Shown here: piece by piece, positions 1 through 7,869 of the stretch | Position numbering within the stretch: the stretch's first letter is position 1 | Layout: every line of letters begins with the position of its first letter | Source: Opitutales bacterium | Lineage (GTDB): Bacteria; Verrucomicrobiota; Verrucomicrobiia; Opitutales; T3Sed10-336 | DNA: 35,969 nucleotides | Reading direction: 5' to 3' | NCBI GenBank assembly: GCA_020831535.1 | Contig: JAFIGF010000103.1 | Span: forward strand, 1-35,969 | Program-made: the position numbers and the translations under genes | Notes under the pieces: model-generated | What the model was told of the DNA's origin: nothing | The model's input: the letters and a program-made list of their open reading frames with translations, nothing else | Database searches by the model: none

Positions 1-69
1 GGGCATGCGGACCCGCCCCAGCACGTCGGTTTTTAAAATCAGGCTTTCTTCGTTCGTCGTAGATGTCAT
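1..69 (-). CDS. N-terminal fragment of an IS66-type transposase accessory protein (runs off the left edge)
   Basis: An ATG at 69 on the minus strand opens 23 codons that run off the left edge. The peptide contains ILKTDVLGRVRMP, which I recognise as the usual opening of the small DNA-binding accessory ORF (TnpA-like) of IS66-family elements: a K-T-D-V-x-G-R-V-R segment ahead of a helix-turn-helix. Only this opening is visible, so family membership rests on one short motif. It would mean that an insertion sequence lies just left of the window. A second minus-strand open frame (213 to 76) ends 6 nt upstream of this ATG, so this may not be the first reading frame of the element. Confidence 0.5.
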   Translation of the reverse strand, partial: MTSTTNEESLILKTDVLGRVRMP

Positions 70-491
70 AGCCCATCAGACTACGACACTTACGATCTCT
101 TTGCAGAGTTCAACCCGACGGTGCTTGGCATGACGCTTACCCTGAATAGAAGCACCCAGAACTTCATGACCATATTCGTAGTCACAATCCCTAATCGTAA
201 TCCCAACCGGCTTCTACTGAAATAACGGAACCCCGTCTGATCACGAGAACCTCAACGTTTTTCAGGCTCCATTCAATTCCTGAGATAAGGATGAAGAGCA
301 AAGGAATATACGGGGAGAAAATTGACGGGTGCTCAAACCACGGGGCATCTCCGATCAGCGATTAGGATTAAGAGTACGACAACGATTAAGGGGTGACGGG
401 TGGACACCTGTTTGCCCAATGCCTTTGGCGACCATCTCGGTCGAGACATCGCCCTTGATTCATAATTCTGAACTTTCTTTTCCTTCTCGGC
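70..491. other. Non-coding / remnant DNA between the IS edge and purM
   Basis: No convincing gene lies here. A minus-strand frame of 45 codons (213 to 76) lacks a good start codon; it reads IRDCDYEYGHEVLG and then a basic stretch, which may be a degenerate gene end. The DNA contains ATTAGG/ATTACGA-like short degenerate repeats at about 192-206 (minus sense) and again at about 359-391 (plus sense). Such low-complexity strings are common in intergenic DNA of some Verrucomicrobia; that comparison is from memory. A hairpin at 427-453 is listed separately. I see no clear terminator for the purine operon. Confidence 0.4.
427..453. repeat. Imperfect palindrome downstream of purM
   Basis: GGCGA (427-431) pairs with TCGCC (449-453), and TCTCG (435-439) pairs with CGAGA (442-446), leaving a 2-nt loop and a 3x2 internal bulge. 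It starts about 40 nt downstream of the purM stop codon. There is no T-run after it in the purM direction, so it is not a classical intrinsic terminator. It could protect the 3' end of the mRNA or be a REP-like palindrome. Confidence 0.4.
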
Positions 492-1574
492 TTATTGCAG
501 GTCGATTTTTCCGGGGTCTTTGGTGACTTCGCCGATAATGGTGTAGCGTTGTTTCTGGTTGTCCAGGAGATTGCCCACCGTTTCTTTCTGTTCGGGATCA
601 ACCACCAAGACCAAGCCGATTCCCATATTGAAGACTTCGTACAATTCCTCGGGAAGAACCCCGCCCTGAGTTTCCAAGGCATTGAATAGCGCGCTTTTTT
701 TCCAAGAACGGGTGTGGATCACCGCACCGCATTTGTCCGGAAGGATGCGCGGCAGATTACCGGGGAAACCTCCCCCGGTAATGTGACAGGCGGCAAAAAT
801 GGCGTTGCCTTTGCGTTTTGCCGCACTGTCTCCTTTGTTCAGTTTGCCGAGAAGAACCTGTAGAATATTGCTGTAGTTTAAGTGCGGTTCCAACAGAGCA
901 TCGGCAATGGCCTTTTTGGTTCCGGGAAGAACATCATCCATCCGGTAACGCAGTTTGGTAAAGAAAATGCGCGTCGCCAGGGTGTATCCGTTAGTGTGCA
1001 ATCCACTGGAGGGCAAGCCGATGAGCAAGTCGCCGGGTTTGACCGCTTTGCCGGTGAGAATCTTTTTCTTCTCCACCACCCCAACGACGGAGCCTACCAA
1101 TTCGTATTCGCCGGGCTTGTAAAAGCCGGGCATCTGGGCCGTTTCGCCGCCGATCAAGGCACAATTGCCTTGCTGGCAGGCCTTGCTCATTCCGCCCAAA
1201 ACTTCGTGAAAAATCGCGGGATCCAATTTGCCCATCCCGACGTAATCGAGAAAGAACAAAGGCTCCGCCCCACAAACCGCAATGTCATTGAGGCAGTGAT
1301 TGACGATATCCTCGCCCACGACCAGATTTTTTCCCGCACTGATGGCCAGTTGCAGTTTGGTGCCCACACCGTCCACACTGCTGACCAAGACGGGCTCTTT
1401 ATATTTCTTGGCCAGTTTGGTGAAATCGAATAACCCTCCAAAACCACCCAAACCGCCTATCACTTCGGGGCGGCTGGCCTTGGACAATTCTTTTTTCAAA
1501 TTTCCTTTGAGGGTATCGGCCAGGTCAATATCGACCCCGGCTTGGGCATAGGCTTTGTTGGAACTGGAACTCAT
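492..1574 (-). CDS. purM: Phosphoribosylformylglycinamidine cyclo-ligase (AIR synthetase)
   Basis: PurM closes FGAM to AIR using ATP, the fifth step of de novo purine synthesis. The product is 360 residues, close to the usual 340-350. It opens with MSSSSNKAYAQAGVD, the typical Y-x-x-A-G-V-D start of the family, and carries the ATP/phosphate loop with GGLGGFGGLF, the stretch VSSVDGVGTKLQLA, and the hallmark GGETAQMPGFY. I chose the ATG at 1574. An in-frame TTG at 1637 would add 21 residues with no family similarity and would directly abut the purF stop. The gene is the last of the purSQLFM operon, with a 63-nt spacer after purF. No strong Shine-Dalgarno site is visible. Confidence 0.95.
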   Translation of the reverse strand: MSSSSNKAYAQAGVDIDLADTLKGNLKKELSKASRPEVIGGLGGFGGLFDFTKLAKKYKEPVLVSSVDGVGTKLQLAISAGKNLVVGEDIVNHCLNDIAVCGAEPLFFLDYVGMGKLDPAIFHEVLGGMSKACQQGNCALIGGETAQMPGFYKPGEYELVGSVVGVVEKKKILTGKAVKPGDLLIGLPSSGLHTNGYTLATRIFFTKLRYRMDDVLPGTKKAIADALLEPHLNYSNILQVLLGKLNKGDSAAKRKGNAIFAACHITGGGFPGNLPRILPDKCGAVIHTRSWKKSALFNALETQGGVLPEELYEVFNMGIGLVLVVDPEQKETVGNLLDNQKQRYTIIGEVTKDPGKIDLQ

Positions 1575-1637
1575 AAACTGAAACGGGAAGGTATTAGGGA
1601 AAGCAACAAATTTGAATCCTAAGCTACCAGAGGGCAA

Positions 1638-3551
1638 CTAATAACTGCGTCCCGATTGCTTTTCATAAAAATTGATATAGGCCTTATTCACCACCTTATA
1701 CCCTCCGGGAGTGGGGTAATTGCCGGTAAAATACCAGTCTCCACGATGCTTTGGCAACGAGCGATGGAGACTCTTGATATCCTGAAAAATCAGCTCCACC
1801 TCGCCATTCCAGTGATCGAGGCGGGGCTTGACCAACTGTGTGATGCGCGCGGAAAGCTCTTCCGCTGAGAAAGGTTCATATATGTCCTGCACGCAGTTTC
1901 GCATTTCTCCCAAGGGCTTTTTCACCTCGGCGATACAACGCTGATACACCTCTCCGAGGAAAGACTCTTTCCCCCTTTCCCGCCACAAGTCGATGGCCGC
2001 CTCAAAGGCAATGAATTTCCCCAATTCGGACATGTCGATGCCATAGCAATCGGGATACCGGATCTGCGGAGCGGTGGAGGCGATAATAATTTTGCGCGGA
2101 TGGAAGCGGGACAGGATTTTTAGGATGGACCGTTTCAGGGTGGTTCCCCGGACAATGGAATCATCGATACACACCAAGGCATCATCCGGACCGACGGTCC
2201 CGTAGCTGATGTCATACACATGGGAAACCAAATCATTGCGCCCGCTCTCCTGGCTGATAAAGGTGCGGAGTTTGATATCCTTAATCGCCACCTTCTCCCC
2301 CCGGGGCCACCCTTCCATGATGAGATTGTCCAGAGTCTCCTCATCAAGCTTCCCGTTTTGGGACGCTTCCAGGATCCCCTGTTTCACCTCCTCCCGGCGG
2401 ATTCGGCGCAATTCATCCATGAGACCATAGTACGCGGTCTCGGCAGTGTTGGGAATAAAGCCGAAAACCGCTTTGCGGAAATCCCCTCCGGCCGCCTTGA
2501 TCAGCCGAGCCGCCAAGCTACCCCCCAGAGCCTTTCGCTCCTGGTAAATATCGGGGTCATTCCCCCGGGAAAAATAAATTCGCTCAAAAGAACAGGAGGC
2601 CCGTTGCTCGGAAGAGGCAAATACCGTTTTATGCAGCTCCCCGTTTTTGGCCAGCCGCAAGACCGTTCCGGGATCTACTTCGTGTACCTCTTCCTGATAG
2701 ACATCGAAAGCGGTCATCAAAGGCGCCCGCTCCGAAGCGACGGCAAAAACTTCCTCGTTGTGCAGGTAATGGCAAGGCCGGATCCCGTGGGGATCGCGAA
2801 AGGCAAAGGCATCGCCGGTGCCAACCATTCCCACCAAGGCATAGCCGCCATCCCAGCTGCGGGAAGCTTTTTGCACCACTTCGCCAATATCCAGCTCAGC
2901 GGCAATCCGGGCGGCGACCACCCGGGGATCCTTTTCCTCCTCCGCAATGGTCTTGAACATACGGTCGTGTTCGCGGTCGAGATAATACCCGATTTTTTCC
3001 AATAAGGTCTGGGTGTCGCTCTCGAAAATCGGATGCTGGCCCATTTGAATCAGGGCCTGATTGAGTTCCGGGGTGTTGGTCAGGTTGAAATTCCCGGCCA
3101 GGACAAGGTTCTTGCCGGGCCAGTTGCTCTTCCGGTAGTAAGGGTGGCAGGAACGCATGCTGTAGCCCCCGAAGGTGCCATAGCGCAAATGCCCGAGCAT
3201 CACCTCGCCGGAAAAATCGAAATACTTCTTCAGGGTCGCCGGGAATTCGGGGTAAACGCGACCTCTTTTGATCTGCCGGTCGAGATCCTTGCTGAGTTTA
3301 CGGAAAATGCGGTTGAGCGAATCGGCCTTGATACTGCGCTCGCGAAAGATGTAGGGCTCCCCCGGGGGCATATCCTGCTTCATCACTGCCACCCCGGCCC
3401 CATCCTGGCCTCGGTTGTGCTGCTTCTCCATGAGCAGGAACAACTTATTGAACCCCCACAAAGCACTCCCGTATTTATCCAGATAATAATCCAACGGCTT
3501 CAACAGCCGGATCATGGCAATGCCGCATTCGTGCTTGATCGGGTCACTCAT
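1638..3551 (-). CDS. purF: Amidophosphoribosyltransferase, long Bacteroidetes/Verrucomicrobia-type form
   Basis: PurF catalyses the committed step: PRPP plus glutamine to 5-phosphoribosylamine. The N-terminal nucleophile is Cys9 (HECGIAMIRL), so an 8-residue propeptide would be removed. The glutaminase signature QHNRGQDGAG follows at about residue 45. The PRPP-binding loop VCIDDSIVRGTTL lies near residues 460-475. At 637 residues it is well over the roughly 500 of the Escherichia coli and Bacillus enzymes; the extra length lies in insertions within both domains and a C-terminal tail. This matches the long form I know from Bacteroides (HECGVAMIRLLKPL-type start). The start is 14 nt downstream of the purL stop, consistent with one transcript. 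Whether it matures, and how nucleotides inhibit it, cannot be read here. Confidence 0.93.
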   Translation of the reverse strand: MSDPIKHECGIAMIRLLKPLDYYLDKYGSALWGFNKLFLLMEKQHNRGQDGAGVAVMKQDMPPGEPYIFRERSIKADSLNRIFRKLSKDLDRQIKRGRVYPEFPATLKKYFDFSGEVMLGHLRYGTFGGYSMRSCHPYYRKSNWPGKNLVLAGNFNLTNTPELNQALIQMGQHPIFESDTQTLLEKIGYYLDREHDRMFKTIAEEEKDPRVVAARIAAELDIGEVVQKASRSWDGGYALVGMVGTGDAFAFRDPHGIRPCHYLHNEEVFAVASERAPLMTAFDVYQEEVHEVDPGTVLRLAKNGELHKTVFASSEQRASCSFERIYFSRGNDPDIYQERKALGGSLAARLIKAAGGDFRKAVFGFIPNTAETAYYGLMDELRRIRREEVKQGILEASQNGKLDEETLDNLIMEGWPRGEKVAIKDIKLRTFISQESGRNDLVSHVYDISYGTVGPDDALVCIDDSIVRGTTLKRSILKILSRFHPRKIIIASTAPQIRYPDCYGIDMSELGKFIAFEAAIDLWRERGKESFLGEVYQRCIAEVKKPLGEMRNCVQDIYEPFSAEELSARITQLVKPRLDHWNGEVELIFQDIKSLHRSLPKHRGDWYFTGNYPTPGGYKVVNKAYINFYEKQSGRSY

Positions 3552-3565
3552 ACAATTCGTTCAGT

Positions 3566-5887
3566 TCAGGACGGAAGACCAGGGAGAGACATTGCCTTAC
3601 CGATGCGTTGACTCCAAATGTCACGTAAGATTTCCACTTCCCATGAATGATCCAAGGACCCCCCGGTCTGCAAGCTCAGAATGGGTTCGGCGGTAACTTT
3701 GCCCAAACTCTCCACCGCCACGCCAGCCGCTTTGGCCGCTGCGATCACGGTCTCTTCCTCGGCGGGGTCTACCGCCAGCAGGATCCGGCCTTGGGATTCC
3801 CCAAACAACAGGGCATCCCAGCGCGCCGGGTTGGCCGAAGCCACCTCCAGGGTGGCCCCAAAGTTCTGTTCCTCGGCAAATAGCATTTCCGCCACCGCCA
3901 CCAGCAGCCCGCCATCGGAAATATCGTGCGCCGCCTCGACCCGACCCTCGCGAATCACCTGACGCACCAGATCGTGGACCGCTTTTTCCTTGGCCAAATC
4001 AATTTCCGGAGCCCGTCCGGTTTTCAAGCCATGCACGGTTTGCAGGTATTGGCTTCCTCCGATTTCATCGGGCCAGCCCCCAAGCAAAAGAAGCTTTTGC
4101 CCTGCCGCACTCACCGTTTGGGTCGTGATATCGGCTTCTTTCTCGATGAGCCCCACCACCGAAATAACCGGTGTCGGGTCGATCGCCCCACGATGGTTCT
4201 CGTTGTAAAGGCTCACATTGCCCCCCACCACCGGCACATCGAAGGCCGCACAGCAATCGGACAAGCCCTTCACCGCTTCCTTCATTGTATAAAAAACTTC
4301 CGGCTTGTAGGGGTTTCCGAAGTTCAAATTATCGGTCATCGCCAAAGGCTCTGCCCCACTGCAAGCTAGATTCCGCAAGCATTCGGCCATCGCAATCAGG
4401 CCCCCACGATGTGGATCGAGATAGCAATAACGCCCGATGCCATCATTCGCGATGGCCACAAATTTATCGCCCTCCCCGGTGCGAATCCGGCACACCGCCG
4501 CATCACTGCCGGGCAAGACCACCGTAGAGGCGCCCACCATATGGTCGTATTGCCGGTACACCCATTCCTTCGAGGCAATCGAAGGGTCACCCAAAAGCCC
4601 GGGTAAGGCTTCGGCCAGGCTTTCTTTAGTCAAGTCCGCGATCTCTTCCGGCTTCCAGGCCCGGGTTTTGGCGAGATACGCCGGCTCTTTGGCTTCCCGC
4701 TCGTACACCGGCCCCTCGTCGGTCAGGAAGCGCGCCGGCAGATCGGCTACGGTTACCCCGTGCTGCTTCACCACCATGCGGTCGCCTTCCTTCACCTCCC
4801 CGACCTTGGCGGCATGCAAATCCCATTTGGCAAAAACATCCTCAATCTCTTTCTCCCGGCCCTTTTGCACGATCACCAGCATGCGCTCCTGACTCTCCGA
4901 AAGCATGATTTCATAGGAGTTCATGTTCGTCTCGCGCTGCGGGACCTCATCCAATTCGATCTCAATGCCGGCATTTCCCCGCCCTGCGGTTTCGCAGGTC
5001 GAACAGGTCAAACCGGCCGCCCCCATATCCTGAATGCCCACCACCAAACCGGGAATGGCCATCATTTCCAAACAGGCTTCCAGCAAAAGTTTTTCCATGA
5101 ACGGGTCGCCCTTTTGCACCGCCGGACGATCCGCCTGACTCTCCTCGGTCAGCTCGCGCGAAGCAAAACTGGCCCCGCCGAGACCATCGCGTCCGGTGGC
5201 GGCTCCGACATAATACACCGGATTGCCCACCCCGGTGGCGGCCCCTTTTTGTAGTTGGTCATGGCGCAGGATGCCCAGACAAAGGGCATTCACCAAGGGA
5301 TTGCCCTCGTACGACTCGTCAAAAACCACATCCCCGCCCACGGTGGGAATCCCCATACAGTTGCCGTAGTGCGAAATACCCGCAACCACCCCGCGGAATA
5401 GCCGTTTCACTGTGGCATCCTCCAGATCACCGAAACGAAGGCTGTTGGTCAGCAATACCGGCCGCGCGCCCATCGTGAAAATGTCCCGGATAATCCCTCC
5501 GACTCCCGTCGCTGCACCCTCAAAAGGCTCCACCGCGCTGGGGTGATTGTGGGACTCGATCTTAAAACAAATCGCCCAGCCCCCGCCGATGTCGATGACC
5601 CCGGCATTTTCCTCGCCGGCTTTGACCATCACCTGACCATAGCCCCGGGAGGTGTCTTTTTTCTCCACCGGAAAGGTCTTCAGCAAGGGTTTGGAATTTT
5701 TGTAGGAGCAATGCTCCGACCACATGACACTGAAAATCCCCAGCTCGGTGAGCGTGGGCTCGCGCCCCAGGGTTTGGACAATATGGTCGTATTCCTCGGG
5801 CTGCAGCCCATGTTTTTCGATCAGTTCCGGAGTGATGGAAACATTCAGCACAGGGTCCGGATTGGGAGGAAGGGAAGAAGAGGACAT
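3566..5887 (-). CDS. purL: Phosphoribosylformylglycinamidine synthase, large subunit (small-type PurL)
   Basis: PurL is the synthetase subunit of the three-part FGAM synthase and uses ammonia from PurQ to convert FGAR to FGAM. At 773 residues this is the short (Bacillus-type) PurL, not the 1300-residue fusion, which fits separate purQ and purS upstream. Visible hallmarks are [18 protein letters not shown] near residue 50, the FGAR/ATP segment [18 protein letters not shown] near residue 112, and a second half with [12 protein letters not shown] and [11 protein letters not shown]. The ATG at 5887 is preceded by a stop-rich spacer, and purQ ends 24 nt upstream. It is the third gene of the operon. 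No anomalies were seen. Confidence 0.96.
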   Translation of the reverse strand: MSSSSLPPNPDPVLNVSITPELIEKHGLQPEEYDHIVQTLGREPTLTELGIFSVMWSEHCSYKNSKPLLKTFPVEKKDTSRGYGQVMVKAGEENAGVIDIGGGWAICFKIESHNHPSAVEPFEGAATGVGGIIRDIFTMGARPVLLTNSLRFGDLEDATVKRLFRGVVAGISHYGNCMGIPTVGGDVVFDESYEGNPLVNALCLGILRHDQLQKGAATGVGNPVYYVGAATGRDGLGGASFASRELTEESQADRPAVQKGDPFMEKLLLEACLEMMAIPGLVVGIQDMGAAGLTCSTCETAGRGNAGIEIELDEVPQRETNMNSYEIMLSESQERMLVIVQKGREKEIEDVFAKWDLHAAKVGEVKEGDRMVVKQHGVTVADLPARFLTDEGPVYEREAKEPAYLAKTRAWKPEEIADLTKESLAEALPGLLGDPSIASKEWVYRQYDHMVGASTVVLPGSDAAVCRIRTGEGDKFVAIANDGIGRYCYLDPHRGGLIAMAECLRNLACSGAEPLAMTDNLNFGNPYKPEVFYTMKEAVKGLSDCCAAFDVPVVGGNVSLYNENHRGAIDPTPVISVVGLIEKEADITTQTVSAAGQKLLLLGGWPDEIGGSQYLQTVHGLKTGRAPEIDLAKEKAVHDLVRQVIREGRVEAAHDISDGGLLVAVAEMLFAEEQNFGATLEVASANPARWDALLFGESQGRILLAVDPAEEETVIAAAKAAGVAVESLGKVTAEPILSLQTGGSLDHSWEVEILRDIWSQRIGKAMSLPGLPS

Positions 5888-5911
5888 GATCGGATAAAAA
5901 ACGGAAAAGGG

Positions 5912-6604
5912 TCAGCGGTGGCCCGCGAGTTTCAAGAGGGTTTGCAAAATCGGAAGACCATCCCGGGAAGGATGAAAGGACTCCACCGCCCGCTCCGGAT
6001 GGGGCATCATCCCAATCACCGTACCCTCACGGTTACAAATGCCCGCAATATCGGAGAGCGAGCCGTTGGGATTGCCCCGACGCTCGATGGCGGCGGGCCG
6101 GTCGGCATAGCGGAAAAGAATCTGGTCGTTGGCCTCCAGCTCGGCCAGACCCGCTTCGTCGATGCGATAATTCCCCTCTCCGTGGGCTACCGGAATACGC
6201 AGCGGATTCGCCCCAAGGGACGCCTGCCAAGCCTCGCGACGGGCGGCCAGCGTCAAGTTCACCGTTTCACAACGGAATTCCAGGCAGTCGTTCCGAATCA
6301 ACGCCCCCGGCAATAAACCCGCCTCACAGAGAATTTGAAAACCATTGCAAATGCCAACGACCATTCCGCCTGCCCCGGCATACGCTTTCAGCGCCTTCAT
6401 CACCGGCGAAAACCGGGCGATGGCCCCGCAACGGAGGTAATCCCCATAGGAAAACCCTCCGGGTACCACCACCAAATCGAGGCCTTCGAGGCTTTCCTCC
6501 TTATGCCATACCAACCGTGCCGGAACCCCCAGAACGGTGGCGAAAGCATGCAGCGAATCCTGGTCGCAGTTCGACCCCGGGAATTGCAATACGCCGACCT
6601 TCAT
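5912..6604 (-). CDS. purQ: Phosphoribosylformylglycinamidine synthase, glutaminase subunit
   Basis: PurQ is a class I glutamine amidotransferase that delivers ammonia to PurL. The 230-residue protein begins [16 protein letters not shown], the family start. It has the oxyanion segment [18 protein letters not shown], the nucleophilic Cys in [10 protein letters not shown], and the catalytic His-Glu in [10 protein letters not shown], so the triad is complete. Its ATG overlaps the purS stop by 4 nt (ATGA), which predicts translational coupling and roughly equal synthesis of the two small subunits. The length is normal. Confidence 0.96.
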   Translation of the reverse strand: MKVGVLQFPGSNCDQDSLHAFATVLGVPARLVWHKEESLEGLDLVVVPGGFSYGDYLRCGAIARFSPVMKALKAYAGAGGMVVGICNGFQILCEAGLLPGALIRNDCLEFRCETVNLTLAARREAWQASLGANPLRIPVAHGEGNYRIDEAGLAELEANDQILFRYADRPAAIERRGNPNGSLSDIAGICNREGTVIGMMPHPERAVESFHPSRDGLPILQTLLKLAGHR

Positions 6605-6843
6605 GACGCCTTTTCCCAGCGGTAATCCTCGATCACCGGGTTACTGAGCAGATCACGACAGATCCGGTCGATCCGCTCCTCCCAGCCGGCACCGCCCTGT
6701 TCGTCGATCTCCAGCTCAATAATTTTGCCCACATGGACCGCCTTGAGCCCCGGAAAATCCTGCGATTCCAAGGCGTGTTGTACGGCGGCCCCCTGAGGGT
6801 CCAGCACATTCTTTTTCGGAGTTACGGTTACGATGATTTTCAC
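6601..6843 (-). CDS. purS: Phosphoribosylformylglycinamidine synthase subunit PurS
   Basis: PurS is the small bridging subunit that holds PurQ on PurL. The 80-residue product shows the family start MKIIVTVTPKKNVLDPQG, then a G-A-A-V-x-x-A-L helix and a conserved VGKIIELEID strand. It begins with GTG at 6843 (minus strand), with no clear Shine-Dalgarno site. It is the first gene of the purine operon and overlaps purQ by 4 nt. Starting an operon on a GTG with a short leader fits the generally weak ribosome-binding sites in this window. Confidence 0.93.
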   Translation of the reverse strand: MKIIVTVTPKKNVLDPQGAAVQHALESQDFPGLKAVHVGKIIELEIDEQGGAGWEERIDRICRDLLSNPVIEDYRWEKAS

Positions 6844-6859
6844 GATGAGAAAAAGCCCT

Positions 6860-6889
6860 TATCTCCACCGCGCCAGCCCCGAAGGTCAA
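6860..6889 (-). promoter_or_regulatory. Weak candidate promoter for purSQLFM
   Basis: On the minus strand TTGACC (6889-6884) is followed after 18 nt by GAGATA (6865-6860), about 17 nt upstream of the purS GTG. The -35 is good and the -10 is poor. No PurR-type operator or guanine-type riboswitch was recognised in the 231-nt gap between fitB and purS. A hairpin at 7011-7025 (GAAGC, AAAAC, GCTTC) lies upstream and has no T-run. Confidence 0.25.
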
Positions 6890-7074
6890 GGGAAAATTAG
6901 AACCAAATTCCCGACCTTTGTGAACGATACGAAGTTACATTTGTGTCGATTAAAGGTCACGCCGAAACCCCCTATAAAAATCGATGTGCCCAATTGGCGG
7001 TCGAAGCCGCGAAGCAAAACGCTTCAGGTATCGCTGTAAGCTACGAACAAGACCTTAGACTAAAAGAGCTATTT

Positions 7075-7491
7075 TTAACGTTTATCCTCCCACGGATTGA
7101 GGGTCGGGACTTCGCGGGGGAAGTCGGCGATGTTGCGGGTGGCGACCGTCAGGCGAAAGTATAGGGCGGTCGCGGCGAGGAGACTATCGATAACGGGTTG
7201 ACTTTGCTTCGCATTGATCTGGCCCCAGTGGTCCGCGACCTCCTCGGTGATGGGAAGGATGAAGTCTTCGTACTCCATGGTCAGACGCTCCAGCCATTGC
7301 TCAAAGGCCGGCACTTGCCGAGGGGAGCGACGACGCAGGATTTCGATGCCTTTGCGGATTTCCCCCAGGGAAAGGACACTGATATAGCAAGGTTGATTCC
7401 CCAAAGATTTGGCCCAGGAACGGACATTGGGATCACACTGGTCCCCTCGGCGAAGCTCGCTCAGCACATTGGTGTCGAGCAAAAAAGCCAT
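7075..7491 (-). CDS. fitB: PIN-domain ribonuclease toxin, FitB/VapC type
   Basis: This is the toxin of a type II toxin-antitoxin module: a Mg-dependent RNase expected to cleave RNA when its antitoxin is degraded. The 138-residue product is a single PIN domain with all four acidic positions visible: Asp6 (FLLDTNVLSE), Glu44 (SLGEIRKG), Asp102 (PVIDSLLAATA) and Asp123 (NIADFP). The pattern GEIRKGIE after the second acidic residue is typical of the FitB subgroup. Its ATG overlaps the antitoxin stop by one base (TGATG), so it should be translated after and with FitA. It lies 231 nt upstream of purS on the same strand, and readthrough into purS is conceivable. All catalytic residues are intact, so it looks functional. 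Confidence 0.85.
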   Translation of the reverse strand: MAFLLDTNVLSELRRGDQCDPNVRSWAKSLGNQPCYISVLSLGEIRKGIEILRRRSPRQVPAFEQWLERLTMEYEDFILPITEEVADHWGQINAKQSQPVIDSLLAATALYFRLTVATRNIADFPREVPTLNPWEDKR

Positions 7492-7739
7492 CAGAAGCCG
7501 GTATCTCTGGTTTCCGGGTGACGGCGGCGGGACAAGTCCAGCTCAACCTCCGGGGCCACCGTTCCCTGCGGGGAAAGGAGAAAACTGACCAGCGCCGGTC
7601 GTTTGCGATCATCCCGGGCCAAAGACTCGGCCAGGATACGGCGGTGCTCCTCCTCCGCCGAAACCCCCCGGGCTTTCGCCCGCCTCTTGAGTTTCCGGAC
7701 CAAGGTGTCACCAACATTCCTGACCAGCAATTGCGCCAT
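7491..7739 (-). CDS. fitA: FitA-like ribbon-helix-helix antitoxin
   Basis: The 82-residue protein has an N-terminal ribbon-helix-helix (about residues 2-42): MAQLLVRNVGDTLVRKLKRR followed by A-K-A-R-G-V-S-A-E-E-E-H-R-R-I-L. The E-E-E-H-R-R-I-L ending is diagnostic of FitA-type antitoxins, which bind DNA as dimers and carry a toxin-binding tail. The tail here is residues 45-82. It would neutralise the adjacent PIN toxin and repress the operon through the palindrome at 7750-7766, only about 10 nt upstream of its start codon. Gene order antitoxin-toxin with a 1-nt overlap is standard. Confidence 0.85.
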   Translation of the reverse strand: MAQLLVRNVGDTLVRKLKRRAKARGVSAEEEHRRILAESLARDDRKRPALVSFLLSPQGTVAPEVELDLSRRRHPETRDTGF

Positions 7740-7749
7740 ACCACGAAGA

Positions 7750-7774
7750 TGCTATAAGTGATAGCATTTGTCAA
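7750..7774 (-). promoter_or_regulatory. fitAB operator palindrome with -35 hexamer
   Basis: A perfect inverted repeat, TGCTAT-AAGTG-ATAGCA, occupies 7750-7766. On the minus strand a consensus TTGACA (7774-7769) sits directly upstream, so the palindrome fills the core promoter just ahead of fitA. FitA/VapB proteins autoregulate through such inverted repeats, so this is the likely operator. The -10 hexamer itself is unclear because the palindrome overlaps its expected position. Confidence 0.6.
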
Positions 7775-7804
7775 GGCGATTTCCTAGTTTCTGCGGAAGA
7801 GTTC

Positions 7805-7833
7805 TTGAACATTGCCCTTTTATTTGATATAAA
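7805..7833 (+). promoter_or_regulatory. Sigma70-like promoter of the heme-oxygenase/B12/kinase operon
   Basis: TTGAAC (7805-7810) and TATAAA (7828-7833) are separated by exactly 17 nt, the best-formed promoter I find in the window. The predicted start of transcription is near 7840, giving a leader of about 30 nt before the ATG at 7870. It diverges from the fitAB promoter about 40 nt away. Confidence 0.6.
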
Positions 7834-7838
7834 AAGCA

Positions 7839-7868
7839 CTATGGTGATTGCTCAAGGCCATAGCAATC
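7839..7868 (+). promoter_or_regulatory. Interlocked inverted repeats in the leader of the sensory operon
   Basis: Two mutually exclusive inverted repeats overlap. CTATGG (7839-7844) pairs with CCATAG (7858-7863), and GATTGCT (7846-7852) pairs with AGCAATC (7862-7868). They span the predicted transcription start and end one base before the first start codon. The arrangement could be a repressor operator or a two-state RNA leader. The half-site ATAGCA (7860-7865) is the same hexamer as in the fitAB operator. Confidence 0.4.
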
Positions 7869-7869
7869 T

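Noticed and set aside
7011..7025. GAAGC-AAAAC-GCTTC hairpin as terminator of fitAB
   Set aside because: Only five base pairs and no T-run in the minus direction.
7198..7521. Plus-strand open frames within fitB/fitA
   Set aside because: Antisense shadows of a PIN/FitA pair whose own motifs are complete.
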